Below are positions 9,111 to 17,548 of a stretch of DNA of 46,293 nt, in pieces. Origin of the DNA: CAZRQL01 sp964602415 (GTDB lineage Bacteria; Bacteroidota; Bacteroidia; Cytophagales; Flammeovirgaceae); assembly GCA_964602415.1 (NCBI GenBank), contig CAZRQL010000025.1, positions 1-46,293 of the forward strand, written 5' to 3'. The notes beneath the pieces are model-generated. The model worked only from the letters and a program-made list of their open reading frames with translations, ran no database searches and was not told the origin of the DNA. Both the position numbers and the translations under genes were made by a program. Position 1 is the first letter of the stretch; each line of letters begins with the position of its first letter.

Positions 9111-9141
9111 AAAAGCCGCTTATCCACTCCAGCGGCTTTTT
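9111..9141 (+). terminator. Rho-independent terminator after the phosphatase
   Basis: Perfect 10-bp stem AAAAGCCGCT (9111-9120) / AGCGGCTTTT (9131-9140) with a 10-nt loop and a terminal T run. It closes the receptor-phosphatase locus before murE. Confidence 0.85.
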
Positions 9142-9175
9142 CAAAAAATACCTGCTCTCAAATAAATCCATTGCC

Positions 9176-9183
9176 TAACTTTG
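9176..9183 (+). promoter_or_regulatory. -7 box of murE-mraY promoter
   Basis: TAACTTTG is an exact TAnnTTTG box. No clear TTTG element is found 19-21 bases upstream. Transcription would start near 9190, which rules out the TTG at 9181 as the murE start and favours the GTG at 9202. Confidence 0.5.
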
Positions 9184-9201
9184 CCACCAAATAAACATAG
9201 A

Positions 9202-10635
9202 GTGGTATCCTTGCGGCAAATAGTATCTAGAGCCGCCGTGTGCAGCGGCTCAATTGATATTGAGATTTCAGGACTAAGCCTTGACTCCAGACAAATTGCC
9301 GGCGGGTATGTGTTTTTTGCATCAGGCAAAGGCAATGAATTCATAGACAGTGCAATAGCCTCAGGAGCGGTTGCGGTAGTGAGTGAGAATGCACCCAACA
9401 CTTCTTTAGGCTGTACATGGGTACAGGTGGAGGATGTGCCCCAAACAATGGGAGAAATGGCCTCTGCCTTTTTTGGGCATCCCGCCCAAAAAATCAAAGC
9501 CGTTGCCGTAACGGGCACAAATGGCAAAACCACTACCGCCACGCTGCTACACCAAATGGCACAGGCTCTGGGCGAAAAAGCAGGTCTTATTTCCACCGTC
9601 GAAAACCGAATCGGCAACAAAGTGTTGCCCGCCACCCATACCACTCCCAACTCCATTGAAGTCCATCGCCTGATGAGTGAAATGGTTGAAAAAGGCTGCA
9701 CTTATTGTTTTATGGAAGCCTCTTCCCACGGATTGCACCAAAAGCGATTGGCGGGTGTCAAACTGGCTGGTGGCATCTTTACCAATATCAGCCACGACCA
9801 TCTGGACTACCACAAAACTTTTGACAACTACATAAAAGCCAAAAAATTACTATTTGACCAATTGCCCTCAGATGCCTTTGCGCTGGTAAACAAAGATGAT
9901 AGACGCTGGGCTGTCATGCTGCAAAACTGCACCGCCCGTGCCAAAACTTACGCACTGCGCTCCACAGCCGACTACCAAGCCCATATATTAGAAAACACCT
10001 TCGAGGGATTGAACTTAAAAATCCAAGGCACGGAACTCTGGACACCTCTGATAGGCGAATTCAATGCCTACAATTTGCTTTGTGTGTATGGGGCAGCCAT
10101 AGAATTGGGATTTGAGCACCAAGAGGTGTTGGAGCACCTGTCTCAGGCTCAGGGAGCTGCCGGACGATTTGAGCAAATATTTGCGCCCAACGGACTGAGG
10201 GCTGTTGTGGACTATGCACACACACCCGATGCGCTGGAGAATGTACTGAAAACCTTAACAGAAATTAAAAACGGCGGTCAAAAAATTATTTGCGTGGTAG
10301 GCTGTGGGGGCGATAGAGACAAAGAAAAAAGACCGCTGATGGCATCAATATCTGCTCGTTATGCTCAAATTGTGATTCTTACCTCAGACAACCCCCGCAG
10401 CGAAGACCCTCAACAGATCATTGATGATATGTTAAAAGGGATTCCAAAAAACTTAGAGCATGTTTTTTGTGAATTGGATAGGGAAAAAGCTATTGAGCTG
10501 GCTGCAAAGAAAAGCAATGTGGGGGATGTAATCTTAATTGCCGGAAAAGGACATGAAAACTACCAAGAAATAAAAGGGATAAAATACCCTTTTGATGATA
10601 GAGAAATAGCAAAACGCAAACTTGAACAAAAATAA
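9202..10635 (+). CDS. murE: UDP-MurNAc-tripeptide synthetase
   Basis: Adds the third amino acid to UDP-MurNAc-L-Ala-D-Glu in the cytoplasm. From the GTG at 9202 the product has 477 residues. It shows an N-terminal UDP-binding part with LSLDSRQIAGGYVFFA, the ATP loop GTNGKTTTATLL, the SHDHLDYHKTF segment with the downstream Lys (carbamylated in Mur ligases), and DNPRSEDP, the motif for meso-diaminopimelate recognition. The start is uncertain because there is no ATG: TTG 9181 lies inside the promoter box, GTG 9202 and TTG 9211 both fit. mraY follows with its ATG directly after the TAA. The other dcw genes (murD, ftsW, murG, murC) are not downstream. Confidence 0.93.
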   Translation: MVSLRQIVSRAAVCSGSIDIEISGLSLDSRQIAGGYVFFASGKGNEFIDSAIASGAVAVVSENAPNTSLGCTWVQVEDVPQTMGEMASAFFGHPAQKIKAVAVTGTNGKTTTATLLHQMAQALGEKAGLISTVENRIGNKVLPATHTTPNSIEVHRLMSEMVEKGCTYCFMEASSHGLHQKRLAGVKLAGGIFTNISHDHLDYHKTFDNYIKAKKLLFDQLPSDAFALVNKDDRRWAVMLQNCTARAKTYALRSTADYQAHILENTFEGLNLKIQGTELWTPLIGEFNAYNLLCVYGAAIELGFEHQEVLEHLSQAQGAAGRFEQIFAPNGLRAVVDYAHTPDALENVLKTLTEIKNGGQKIICVVGCGGDRDKEKRPLMASISARYAQIVILTSDNPRSEDPQQIIDDMLKGIPKNLEHVFCELDREKAIELAAKKSNVGDVILIAGKGHENYQEIKGIKYPFDDREIAKRKLEQK

Positions 10636-11850
10636 ATGCTTTATTATTTATTTGATTATTTGGATAAACTCGATGTACCGGGAGCGGGTTTGTTTCAATA
10701 CCTTTCCTTTCGGGCATCGGTAGTGATGATTTTGGCTTTGCTGATTTCGACTGTTTTTGGTATTAAAATTATTCGCTTTTTGCAAAAAAAACAAATCGGC
10801 GAAACCATACGCGAGTTGGGTTTGGAAGGGCAAATGCAGAAAAAAGGCACGCCGACTATGGGGGGAGTTATCATTATTTTATCCACCCTTATACCCGTTT
10901 TGCTCTTTGCCAAATTGGACAATATTTATATTATTCTGCTAATCATTACGATTTTTTGGGCGGGTGCTATTGGGTTTTTGGATGATTATATTAAAAAATA
11001 TAAAAAGAATAAAGAAGGCTTAAAAGGCAAATACAAAATAATAGGCCAAACGAGTTTGGGGATTGTGGTGGGAAGTGTGCTGTTCTTTCATCCCACAGTT
11101 ACCATAAGGGAATACAATACTACGGTGCGCACCGACAACATACGTCAGGTTTTGGAGCAAAAACAATTCACAGACCACAAATCTACCTCCACCACCATCC
11201 CATTTTTAAAAAATAACGAGTTCGACTATTCGGTTTTGGTGAGTTGGCTTCATCCTTCATTGACTTGGCTGGCTTATGTGCTCGTCATTACCTTTGTGAT
11301 TACGGCTGTATCGAACGGGGCCAATATCACGGACGGGCTGGACGGCTTGGCTGCAGGGGTCTCGGCCATCATCTTGTTTACGCTGGGGATTTTGGCCTAC
11401 ATATCGGGCAATATCATCACTGCAAACTACCTCAATATCATGTACATACCCGAAAGCGGAGAAGTGTTTATATTTTGCTTGGCGGTATTTGGGGCTTGCA
11501 TTGGGTTTTTGTGGTACAATGCCTTTCCGGCTCAAGTGTTTATGGGCGACACAGGCAGCCTTTCGTTGGGGGCGGTCATAGCGGTTTTGGCCATTATGCT
11601 GCGTAAAGAACTGCTGCTGCCGCTGTTGTGCGGAGTCTTTTTGATAGAAAACCTCTCTGTCATTTTGCAGGTGAGTTATTTCAAATACACCAAACGCAAA
11701 TACGGCGAAGGAAGAAGGATATTTCTGATGTCGCCTTTGCACCACCACTACCAAAAACTCAATATTCCCGAACCCAAGATTGTATTCAGGTTTTGGGTGG
11801 TGAGTATATTTTTGGCTGTACTGACTTTGATTACTTTGAAAGTTCGCTAA
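10636..11850 (+). CDS. mraY: Phospho-MurNAc-pentapeptide transferase
   Basis: Transfers phospho-MurNAc-pentapeptide to undecaprenyl phosphate, forming lipid I in the inner membrane. The 404-residue product has about ten membrane segments and the family motifs: KGTPTMGGVIII (about 72-83), FLDDYIKKYKKN (about 114-125), NGANITDGLDGLA (about 227-239), FMGDTGSLSLG (about 303-313) and the cytosolic HHHYQKLNIPEPK loop (about 374-386). Translation is probably coupled to murE, since the stop and start codons abut. An insertion of about 45 residues (about 145-190) is usual in Bacteroidetes MraY. Its last 20 bases overlap the 3' end of the converging protease gene. Confidence 0.97.
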   Translation: MLYYLFDYLDKLDVPGAGLFQYLSFRASVVMILALLISTVFGIKIIRFLQKKQIGETIRELGLEGQMQKKGTPTMGGVIIILSTLIPVLLFAKLDNIYIILLIITIFWAGAIGFLDDYIKKYKKNKEGLKGKYKIIGQTSLGIVVGSVLFFHPTVTIREYNTTVRTDNIRQVLEQKQFTDHKSTSTTIPFLKNNEFDYSVLVSWLHPSLTWLAYVLVITFVITAVSNGANITDGLDGLAAGVSAIILFTLGILAYISGNIITANYLNIMYIPESGEVFIFCLAVFGACIGFLWYNAFPAQVFMGDTGSLSLGAVIAVLAIMLRKELLLPLLCGVFLIENLSVILQVSYFKYTKRKYGEGRRIFLMSPLHHHYQKLNIPEPKIVFRFWVVSIFLAVLTLITLKVR

Positions 11851-12316
11851 ATTGGGCGGTTGATTTTCGGCGCATTTTGGCCTTGTAGGACAGCTCTTCC
11901 AATTCCACATCCACTTTGAAACGGCCTTTGAGCAGGCTCTTTCCCAATAAAACGGGGTATTTCATCTTCTCGCGATTGGCCAGCGTAAATTCGGTGGTGA
12001 TTTTGCGGCCTTTGATGATGACTTTGGTTTTGATGCTGTAACGCAAATCAACGTGTCCCGAAGACGAGCGCACGATTTTTTCTTGAAAATTGGAAGTAAC
12101 AAAATTTACTTTTCGCTCTGTGTGCAACAGCCTGAAACTCACATACTCTTTGCCGTTGCGCTCGATAATTTTGACTTTGTGGCAGTGCAGGGCGGAGGTC
12201 TCCGCGCCGGTATCTATTTTACAAGGTACATCTTCGAGACCAAACTCGGGGAAATCTATCTTGTCAATAGAACCGAGCAATTTTTTCTTTTTGGGTAAGG
12301 CAGTAAGGGATGACAA
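11831..12316 (-). CDS. Retropepsin-like aspartic protease (RimK-associated zinc-protease family, PF05618)
   Basis: The 161-residue product carries the DTGA motif (Asp35-Ala38 in CKIDTGAETSALHC), the single active-site Asp of retropepsin-like proteases, and the conserved CxLG-type end segment (YPVLLGKSLLKGRFKVD, about 120-136). The family was first called ATP-dependent zinc protease and often sits beside RimK glutamate ligases; here no RimK gene is present. It is probably cytosolic, since no signal is seen, and as in viral enzymes would need to dimerise. Substrate unknown. The gene converges on mraY and overlaps it by 20 bases. Confidence 0.8.
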   Translation of the reverse strand: MSSLTALPKKKKLLGSIDKIDFPEFGLEDVPCKIDTGAETSALHCHKVKIIERNGKEYVSFRLLHTERKVNFVTSNFQEKIVRSSSGHVDLRYSIKTKVIIKGRKITTEFTLANREKMKYPVLLGKSLLKGRFKVDVELEELSYKAKMRRKSTAQFSELSK

Positions 12317-12328
12317 TTTGACACGAAG

Positions 12329-12358
12329 TTTGATTTTGCAAACTTATTGATAATTTTG
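12329..12358 (+). promoter_or_regulatory. clpP promoter
   Basis: TTTG (12329-12332), 18 bases, then TAATTTTG (12351-12358): a full match to the Bacteroidetes -33/-7 pattern. The ATG of clpP follows 18 bases later. Confidence 0.7.
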
Positions 12359-12375
12359 AACTCAAATTTATTTAC

Positions 12376-13038
12376 ATGGATTTAGGAAAAGAATTTTTCA
12401 AGTACGCCAAAGGTCACAGGGGTATGGGCAGCTTAGGTTTAGAATCTTACATAAACAACTCGCTTACGCCCTACATTCTGGAAGAACGCCAGCTCAACAT
12501 GGCACAAATTGATGTGTTTTCGCGTTTGATGGCCGATAGGATTATATTTTTGGGCACGCCCGTAGATGACTACATCGCCAACGTAATTACGGCGCAACTG
12601 CTGTTTTTGGAATCAGCCGACTCCAAAAAAGATATTTTGCTCTACATCAACAGCCCCGGTGGCTCTGTGTATGCGGGATTGGGCATCTACGACACCATGC
12701 AATATGTGCGCCCCGACGTTCAGACGATTTGCACAGGTTTGGCGGCCTCGATGGGTGCGGTACTACTGACGGCAGGCCAAAAAGGCAAACGCGCATCACT
12801 TCCCCACTCCAGAATCATGATACACCAACCTATGGGGGGCGCACAAGGCCAAGCCTCTGAAATTGAAATCATGTTTAGAGAAATGCAAAAAACCAAAGAA
12901 GAACTCTATAACATTTTGTCCCAACACTCAGGCCAGCCTTACGAGAAAATAGAGAAAGATTCTGACAGGGACTGCTGGATGCGCGCCATCGAAGCCAAAG
13001 AGTACGGCCTCATTGACGAAGTGTTGGAAAGAAAATAA
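12376..13038 (+). CDS. clpP: ATP-dependent Clp protease proteolytic subunit
   Basis: Serine peptidase that forms a double heptamer ring and degrades proteins unfolded by ClpX or ClpA-type ATPases in the cytoplasm. The 220-residue product has the catalytic triad Ser125 (GLAASMGAVL), His150 (RIMIHQP) and Asp199 (DSDRDCWM), at the family's usual spacing. Cys200 replaces the usual aromatic residue after the catalytic Asp. The N-terminal extension of about 28 residues relative to E. coli ClpP is normal for Bacteroidetes. No clpX gene lies downstream; a DUF2490 outer-membrane gene follows 31 bases later. Confidence 0.96.
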   Translation: MDLGKEFFKYAKGHRGMGSLGLESYINNSLTPYILEERQLNMAQIDVFSRLMADRIIFLGTPVDDYIANVITAQLLFLESADSKKDILLYINSPGGSVYAGLGIYDTMQYVRPDVQTICTGLAASMGAVLLTAGQKGKRASLPHSRIMIHQPMGGAQGQASEIEIMFREMQKTKEELYNILSQHSGQPYEKIEKDSDRDCWMRAIEAKEYGLIDEVLERK

Positions 13039-13069
13039 CACTTTGGTTCAAAAAGCGTTTACTTATTTG

Positions 13070-13858
13070 ATGCAAAACTTTTTCATAAAAAGCAGAGTCC
13101 CAAAAATTGTGGTTCTGCTTTTTGCTTTTCTACCCGCTGCCGTACAGGCTCAAAACCAACCAAATCAAACTTACAGCCAAAGGCTGATGTGGATGAGTTA
13201 TTTTCAGAATATTGAGATAAGTCCCAAATACCACGTACAGGCAGAAGTAGGCCACCGAAGGCTTGTGGATAGCTGGAGCGAAAATCAGTCGCTTGTGCGC
13301 ATACACGTACGCAAACCAATCAACAACATAGAACTTTCAGCGGGAGGAAGTGTGTTCTGGCATCATCCAAGCACTCTGAAATCTCCATCCAAACTGACCA
13401 TCCCTGAGTTGCGCCCGCATTTGGAGTTGATGTTGCGGCAAAAGTTCTCAACAATCGGCATTGACCACCGCTACCGTATGGAATCCAGATTTTTTCACCA
13501 AACCAACGGCGCTCAAACCGAACTTGAAAACGGGTTTGAATTGCGAAATATCCGATTCCGATACCGACTTCAAGTCATTGTGCCTTTGAAACAAAAAACT
13601 GACACCTACCACTTGTCATTGAGACTTTTTGATGAAATACTCCTGCAAACCTCAACCAACAATACTATTTTTGACCAAAACCGAATAGCCCTTGCATTGA
13701 GCCTAACTATCAAAAAAAATCACCGCATTGATGTTGGATATATGCACTACTACCAACAAAAAAATGCAACCTCTTCCTTTGTCGGAAATGTTTTGTACGT
13801 TAATTTATACCATACTCTTAAAATTTACAAACATTCTCTTAAAGAAGAAGAGAACTAA
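13070..13858 (+). CDS. DUF2490 outer-membrane protein
   Basis: The 262-residue product from the ATG at 13070 begins with a signal peptide (MQNFFIKSRVPKIVVLLFAFLPAAVQAQ) and then alternating aromatic beta-strands. The segment around 40-90 (QRLMWMSYFQNIEISPKYHV, then EVGHRRL) is the usual start of DUF2490 proteins, predicted outer-membrane beta-barrels of unknown role in Bacteroidetes. The longer frame from 13013 runs into clpP and would bury the signal peptide. The gene converges on an FKBP lipoprotein gene 27 bases away. It could share the clpP transcript, as the gap is 31 bases and no terminator is seen. Confidence 0.75.
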   Translation: MQNFFIKSRVPKIVVLLFAFLPAAVQAQNQPNQTYSQRLMWMSYFQNIEISPKYHVQAEVGHRRLVDSWSENQSLVRIHVRKPINNIELSAGGSVFWHHPSTLKSPSKLTIPELRPHLELMLRQKFSTIGIDHRYRMESRFFHQTNGAQTELENGFELRNIRFRYRLQVIVPLKQKTDTYHLSLRLFDEILLQTSTNNTIFDQNRIALALSLTIKKNHRIDVGYMHYYQQKNATSSFVGNVLYVNLYHTLKIYKHSLKEEEN

Positions 13859-13885
13859 GATAAGCAAAGCGATACGAGCGAACAC

Positions 13886-14380
13886 TCAGAGCTTTTTGAT
13901 GCTGTCAAGCTCTATTCTGAATATCAAATTGCTGTTGGCAGGAATGGCACTGCCTCTGCTGGTGCTGCCGTAAGCCAGATGAGCGGGTAGGTAAAATGTA
14001 AAAATCTCTCCAGTTCTCATCAAACCAACCCCCTGATCAAAGCCTTTCACCACAAAACCACGGTTATAGGGAAATGAAAAAGGCTCACCGCGAAAGCGCG
14101 AGTTGTCAAAAATTTCTCCATACATCACCCTACCCTCGTAGTTGACAAAGACGGTATCGCCGGAAGAAGGCTTCAGCCCTGAAGGATTGGAAACATCAAC
14201 TTTGTAGCGCAAACCACTCGGCAAAGAATCGGTTTGAATCCCATTTTCTCTAAGGTATTGGCTCACCACCAGATTGTTGCGCCTGATTTGCTCATCTTGA
14301 CTGACAAGCACATCCTTTTGGCAAGAAAGATACAAACACAAAACCGCAAGCGATGCAGACAATAAGAGTCTCTTTTTCAT
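13886..14380 (-). CDS. FKBP-type peptidyl-prolyl isomerase lipoprotein
   Basis: Catalyses proline cis-trans isomerisation of envelope proteins. The 164-residue product has a lipobox LYLSC (Cys20), a short helix, and one FKBP domain (about 55-163) with the core segments DTVFVNYEGRVMYGEIFDNS, KGFDQGVGLMRTGE and the C-terminal IPANSNLIFRIELDSI. The active-site aromatic pattern is partly retained. The start at 14380 is fixed by the signal peptide; the frame open to 14464 runs into the end of pyrB. It lies 67 bases downstream of pyrB on the same strand. Confidence 0.88.
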   Translation of the reverse strand: MKKRLLLSASLAVLCLYLSCQKDVLVSQDEQIRRNNLVVSQYLRENGIQTDSLPSGLRYKVDVSNPSGLKPSSGDTVFVNYEGRVMYGEIFDNSRFRGEPFSFPYNRGFVVKGFDQGVGLMRTGEIFTFYLPAHLAYGSTSRGSAIPANSNLIFRIELDSIKKL

Positions 14381-14447
14381 ATTGTAGAGATTACGAAACA
14401 AGGGGGTTTTTCGCTCAAAATTGGATAAAAAACCACAAAAAGCCAAA

Positions 14448-15374
14448 TTATACTTGCTTGACACCCAGCAGATACAAAACAGCCATTCTGACAGCCACTC
14501 CGTTTTCTACTTGTTCCAAAATCAGCGAATGTTGGCCGTCGGCTACGGCACTTTCTATTTCTACGCCCCGATTGATAGGCCCCGGGTGCATGACCACAAT
14601 CGGTTTGTCGAGTTGCGCCAATCTTTCAGCCGTCAAACCAAAAAAGTGGGTGTATTCGCGCAGCGAAGGGAATAATTTCTCGTTTTGGCGTTCCAACTGA
14701 ATACGCAGCATATTGGCCGCATCGCACCAGCGCAAGGTGCTGTCTGTGTCATGGCTTATTTCTACTCCCAACGTACCGATGTGCTTGGGAATCAAGGTCG
14801 GAGGGCCGCAAACCCTGACCTTTGCACCCATGAGCTGCAACAAAAAAATATTGGAAAGAGCCACGCGAGAGTGGGATATGTCGCCCACTATGGCCACCTT
14901 GAGGCCTGCAAGCGTCCCAAATTTCTCCCAAAGGGTATAGGCATCCAGCAGGGCTTGGGTGGGGTGTTCGTTGGTGCCATCACCGGCATTGATGATGGTG
15001 GCTTTGACGTGCTTTGCCAAAAAGTGAGGCGCACCGGGACTGGAATGACGCATCACTATCATATCCACCTTCATGGCCAAAATATTATTGACCGTATCGA
15101 GCAAGGTTTCGCCCTTTTTGACCGAAGAAGAAGAAGCCGTAAAGTTGAGCACATCGGCAGAGAGCCTTTTTTGAGCCAACTCAAATGAGATGCGGGTACG
15201 GGTAGAGTTCTCAAAAAAAACATTGGCTACCGTAACATCGCGAAGCGAAGGCACTTTTTTGACGGGACGCGCAAGCACTTCTTTGAACCTTGAGGCCGTG
15301 TCAAGAATGGTCTCGATGTCTGTTGGGGTTAAACCCTTGATGCCCAGTAGGTGTTGAGTAGAAAGAGTAGCCAT
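14448..15374 (-). CDS. pyrB: Aspartate carbamoyltransferase catalytic subunit
   Basis: Joins carbamoyl phosphate and aspartate in the first committed step of pyrimidine synthesis (cytoplasm). The 308-residue product has the carbamoyl-phosphate loop STRTR (Ser57-Arg61 in FFENSTRTRISFE), the MRHSSPGAPHFL and INAGDGTNEHPTQALLD motifs and the HPGPINRGVEI aspartate-binding segment. No regulatory subunit pyrI is adjacent. It follows speD by 22 bases on the same strand, so the two may be cotranscribed. Confidence 0.97.
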   Translation of the reverse strand: MATLSTQHLLGIKGLTPTDIETILDTASRFKEVLARPVKKVPSLRDVTVANVFFENSTRTRISFELAQKRLSADVLNFTASSSSVKKGETLLDTVNNILAMKVDMIVMRHSSPGAPHFLAKHVKATIINAGDGTNEHPTQALLDAYTLWEKFGTLAGLKVAIVGDISHSRVALSNIFLLQLMGAKVRVCGPPTLIPKHIGTLGVEISHDTDSTLRWCDAANMLRIQLERQNEKLFPSLREYTHFFGLTAERLAQLDKPIVVMHPGPINRGVEIESAVADGQHSLILEQVENGVAVRMAVLYLLGVKQV

Positions 15375-15396
15375 ATCGCCACAAATATAAACAAAG

Positions 15397-15750
15397 TCAA
15401 ACCAGCCCGTCTATGCCTCTGTTGATTTCGACGATGGAGCCAGACTGAGCACCAAAAGCCTCCAGCAGAAATTTGTAAGCCAACAAATGGTCAATCGGGC
15501 CGCAAGTAAATATGTCTATGGCAGCAAAGCGGTTTTCAGGCCAAGTGTGTATGGCGATATGGCTTTCTGCTATCAAGACCACCCCCGAAACGCCCTGCGG
15601 CGCAAACCGATGAAGAGAAACCCCCACCACAGTAGCCCCGCAAACCCCGGCTGCTTGCAAGAGAATGCGCTCGACAGCTTTCTCATCGTCCAATATTGCC
15701 GGATCGCAACCATAAAAATCTGTCAAAATATGCCTTCCCAGTGCTGCCAT
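15397..15750 (-). CDS. speD: S-adenosylmethionine decarboxylase proenzyme
   Basis: Makes decarboxylated S-adenosylmethionine, the aminopropyl donor for spermidine. The 117-residue product is the short bacterial class 1B type. It carries the self-cleavage site in AESHIAIHTWPE: the chain is cut before Ser63, which becomes the pyruvoyl cofactor. His68 and Cys83 (DIFTCG) match the processing and catalytic residues known in the Thermotoga enzyme at the same numbers. No spermidine synthase gene is in the window. It lies 22 bases upstream of pyrB. Confidence 0.95.
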   Translation of the reverse strand: MAALGRHILTDFYGCDPAILDDEKAVERILLQAAGVCGATVVGVSLHRFAPQGVSGVVLIAESHIAIHTWPENRFAAIDIFTCGPIDHLLAYKFLLEAFGAQSGSIVEINRGIDGLV

Positions 15751-16058
15751 AAATCATTTGAGTGTGCTTGATAAAATTCTATACTATAAATTAAGTGGTT
15801 TTATATTTTTTTTAGAATTAAATCCTTGAAAATCAAGCGAATCAATCCTTAAAATCTTAAAAATCACTTAAATCTTGGTATAATTATCAAATATTTTTTA
15901 ATGCCGCCGCAAAAATAGTGGTTTGGTTTTTTAAGAGCCGAAAAATCAATACGTACTTCGGATAACTAACTGCTTTGTAACAGGTCTTAAAAAGAGAAAT
16001 TCAAAAGAGTTAAGCCCCATCGCTGTAACACCGACAAATAGAAACCCTCCATAAAACC
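15751..16058. other. Gene-free AT-rich stretch
   Basis: About 308 bases between speD and the small monooxygenase gene. It is AT-rich at 15770-15900 with short repeats of the AAATCTT type, but I see no gene, RNA, exact promoter box or terminator hairpin. It must contain the speD promoter. Confidence 0.4.
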
Positions 16059-16355
16059 CTACCCCATCACCACCAGCCTCTCCACCGACCAGGCTTGGGG
16101 CTTGTCATCAAAAAGGGCTTTGGTTTGTCGCCATACCTGCTCAAAAAGAGGACTTTGGCGGTAGTTGTCAAGGTCTTGCGCACTGCCCCAATAGCTGTAA
16201 GTAAAAAACACAGAACCCTCGTCGGTATCCCTGAGCAATTCCAAATGCTCACAGCCCTGAAAGCCCCTAATCAAGGCTTTGTGTGAGTCGAAAAGGGAAA
16301 TAAAGTCACTAACTTTGTCCGCCTTGAATTTCATTTTGACAATTCTGATAAGCAT
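16059..16355 (-). CDS. ABM-family (antibiotic biosynthesis monooxygenase-like) small protein
   Basis: The 98-residue product from the ATG at 16355 has the single ferredoxin-like fold pattern of the ABM family: MLIRIVKMKFKADKVSDFIS, then a central strand with GCEHLELLRD and FFTYSYWGS, and an LFEQVWRQTKALFDDKP helix. Such proteins include small monooxygenases and dimeric dimethylsulfide-like or heme enzymes; many have no known reaction. No cofactor residues can be assigned here. The frame continues upstream to 16385, but a -7 box at 16390-16397 would place transcription start inside it, so the shorter start is preferred. It is divergent from the response regulator gene. Confidence 0.7.
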   Translation of the reverse strand: MLIRIVKMKFKADKVSDFISLFDSHKALIRGFQGCEHLELLRDTDEGSVFFTYSYWGSAQDLDNYRQSPLFEQVWRQTKALFDDKPQAWSVERLVVMG

Positions 16356-16389
16356 TTGGATATTTTTTATTTTTTTGCTGTGCAAATAT

Positions 16390-16397
16390 CAAATCTA
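16390..16397 (-). promoter_or_regulatory. -7 box of the ABM gene
   Basis: On the minus strand TAGATTTG (16397-16390) is an exact TAnnTTTG box, giving transcription start near 16383 and a leader of about 28 bases to the ATG at 16355. It overlaps the start codon of the divergent response regulator, so the two promoters are within about 40 bases. No -33 element was found. Confidence 0.4.
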
Positions 16398-17548
16398 TGC
16401 CCAAAATACTCATAGTGGACGACGAGAAAAACATCCGCACCGCACTGCGCGAAATACTCGAATACGAGAAATATGAAGTAGATGAAGCCAAAGAAGGCGA
16501 AGAGGGCTTGAAATTGTTGCAAGAAAACCACTATGATGTGGTGCTGTGCGATGTAAAGATGCCCAAACTCGATGGACTCGGGCTTTTGGCCAAATCTCAA
16601 GAGTTGAGAATTGATACTCAATTCATTATGATTTCCGCGCATGGCAGCATCGAAACCGCCGTGGAAGCCACCAAAAAAGGGGCTTACGATTTTATCTCCA
16701 AACCACCTGACCTAAACCGCTTGTTGCTGAGTGTAAGGAATGCGACCGAAAAGTCGAATTTGGTACAAGAAACCAAAACACTGAAGAAAAAAATCTCAAG
16801 GACTTTTGACATCGTGGGCGAATCGGACGCCATCAAAGCCGTCAAAAATACCATAGAAAGAGTAGCCCCTACCGATGCGCGGGTATTGATAACAGGCCCC
16901 AACGGGTCGGGCAAAGAGCTGGTAGCCAAATGGCTACATGCCAAAAGCGCACGCTCCACTCAGCCGCTTGTTGAAGTGAACTGCGCAGCCATACCCTCAG
17001 AACTCATTGAAAGCGAACTGTTTGGCCACGAAAAAGGCTCGTTTACCTCGGCCATCAAACAGCGGATAGGCAAGTTTGAGCAAGCCAATGGAGGCACGTT
17101 GTTTTTGGATGAGATTGGGGATATGAGCCTTTCGGCGCAAGCCAAAGTGCTGCGCGCCCTACAAGAAAACCGAATCACCCGCGTAGGCGGAGACAAAGAA
17201 ATCAAAATCAATGTCCGTGTGATTGCGGCAACCAATAAAAATTTACAAGAAGAGATTAAAAACCAAAAATTTAGAGAAGATTTGTACCACAGACTCTGTG
17301 TGATACCCATCCACGTACCTTCGCTCAACGAAAGAATCGAAGACATACCCCTGTTGGTGGAGAGGTTTTTGGAAGACATAGCCCAAGAGTACGGAGAGGC
17401 AAAAAAACAAATTACCAAAGCCGGCATCGCACGCCTCCAAGCCTACCAATGGACAGGCAACGTGCGGGAATTTAGAAACGTCATCGAAAGGCTTACCGTG
17501 CTTTGCGACAAAATCATCGATGCAGACGATGTAGAAAAATATCTTTAA
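16397..17548 (+). CDS. Sigma-54-type response regulator lacking an HTH domain
   Basis: The 383-residue product has a receiver domain (1-120; phosphoacceptor Asp52 in LCDVKMPKLDG, Lys102) and an NtrC-type AAA+ domain (about 138-370). The Walker A site is GPNGSGKE (167-174), Walker B is FLDEIGD (236-242). The sigma-54 contact loop, GAFTGA in NtrC, reads GSFTSA (214-219). The protein stops at DDVEKYL, right after the AAA+ lid, so the usual Fis-type DNA-binding domain is missing. I recall this architecture as conserved in Bacteroidetes. It may act from solution on sigma-54 promoters or may not activate sigma-54 at all. No kinase is adjacent. The next gene starts directly at its stop codon. Confidence 0.9.
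   Translation: MPKILIVDDEKNIRTALREILEYEKYEVDEAKEGEEGLKLLQENHYDVVLCDVKMPKLDGLGLLAKSQELRIDTQFIMISAHGSIETAVEATKKGAYDFISKPPDLNRLLLSVRNATEKSNLVQETKTLKKKISRTFDIVGESDAIKAVKNTIERVAPTDARVLITGPNGSGKELVAKWLHAKSARSTQPLVEVNCAAIPSELIESELFGHEKGSFTSAIKQRIGKFEQANGGTLFLDEIGDMSLSAQAKVLRALQENRITRVGGDKEIKINVRVIAATNKNLQEEIKNQKFREDLYHRLCVIPIHVPSLNERIEDIPLLVERFLEDIAQEYGEAKKQITKAGIARLQAYQWTGNVREFRNVIERLTVLCDKIIDADDVEKYL

Noticed and set aside
15382..15389. TATATTTG on the minus strand before pyrB, an exact -7 box
   Set aside because: It is so close to the pyrB ATG (15374) that the leader would be about one base; pyrB is more likely read from the speD transcript.
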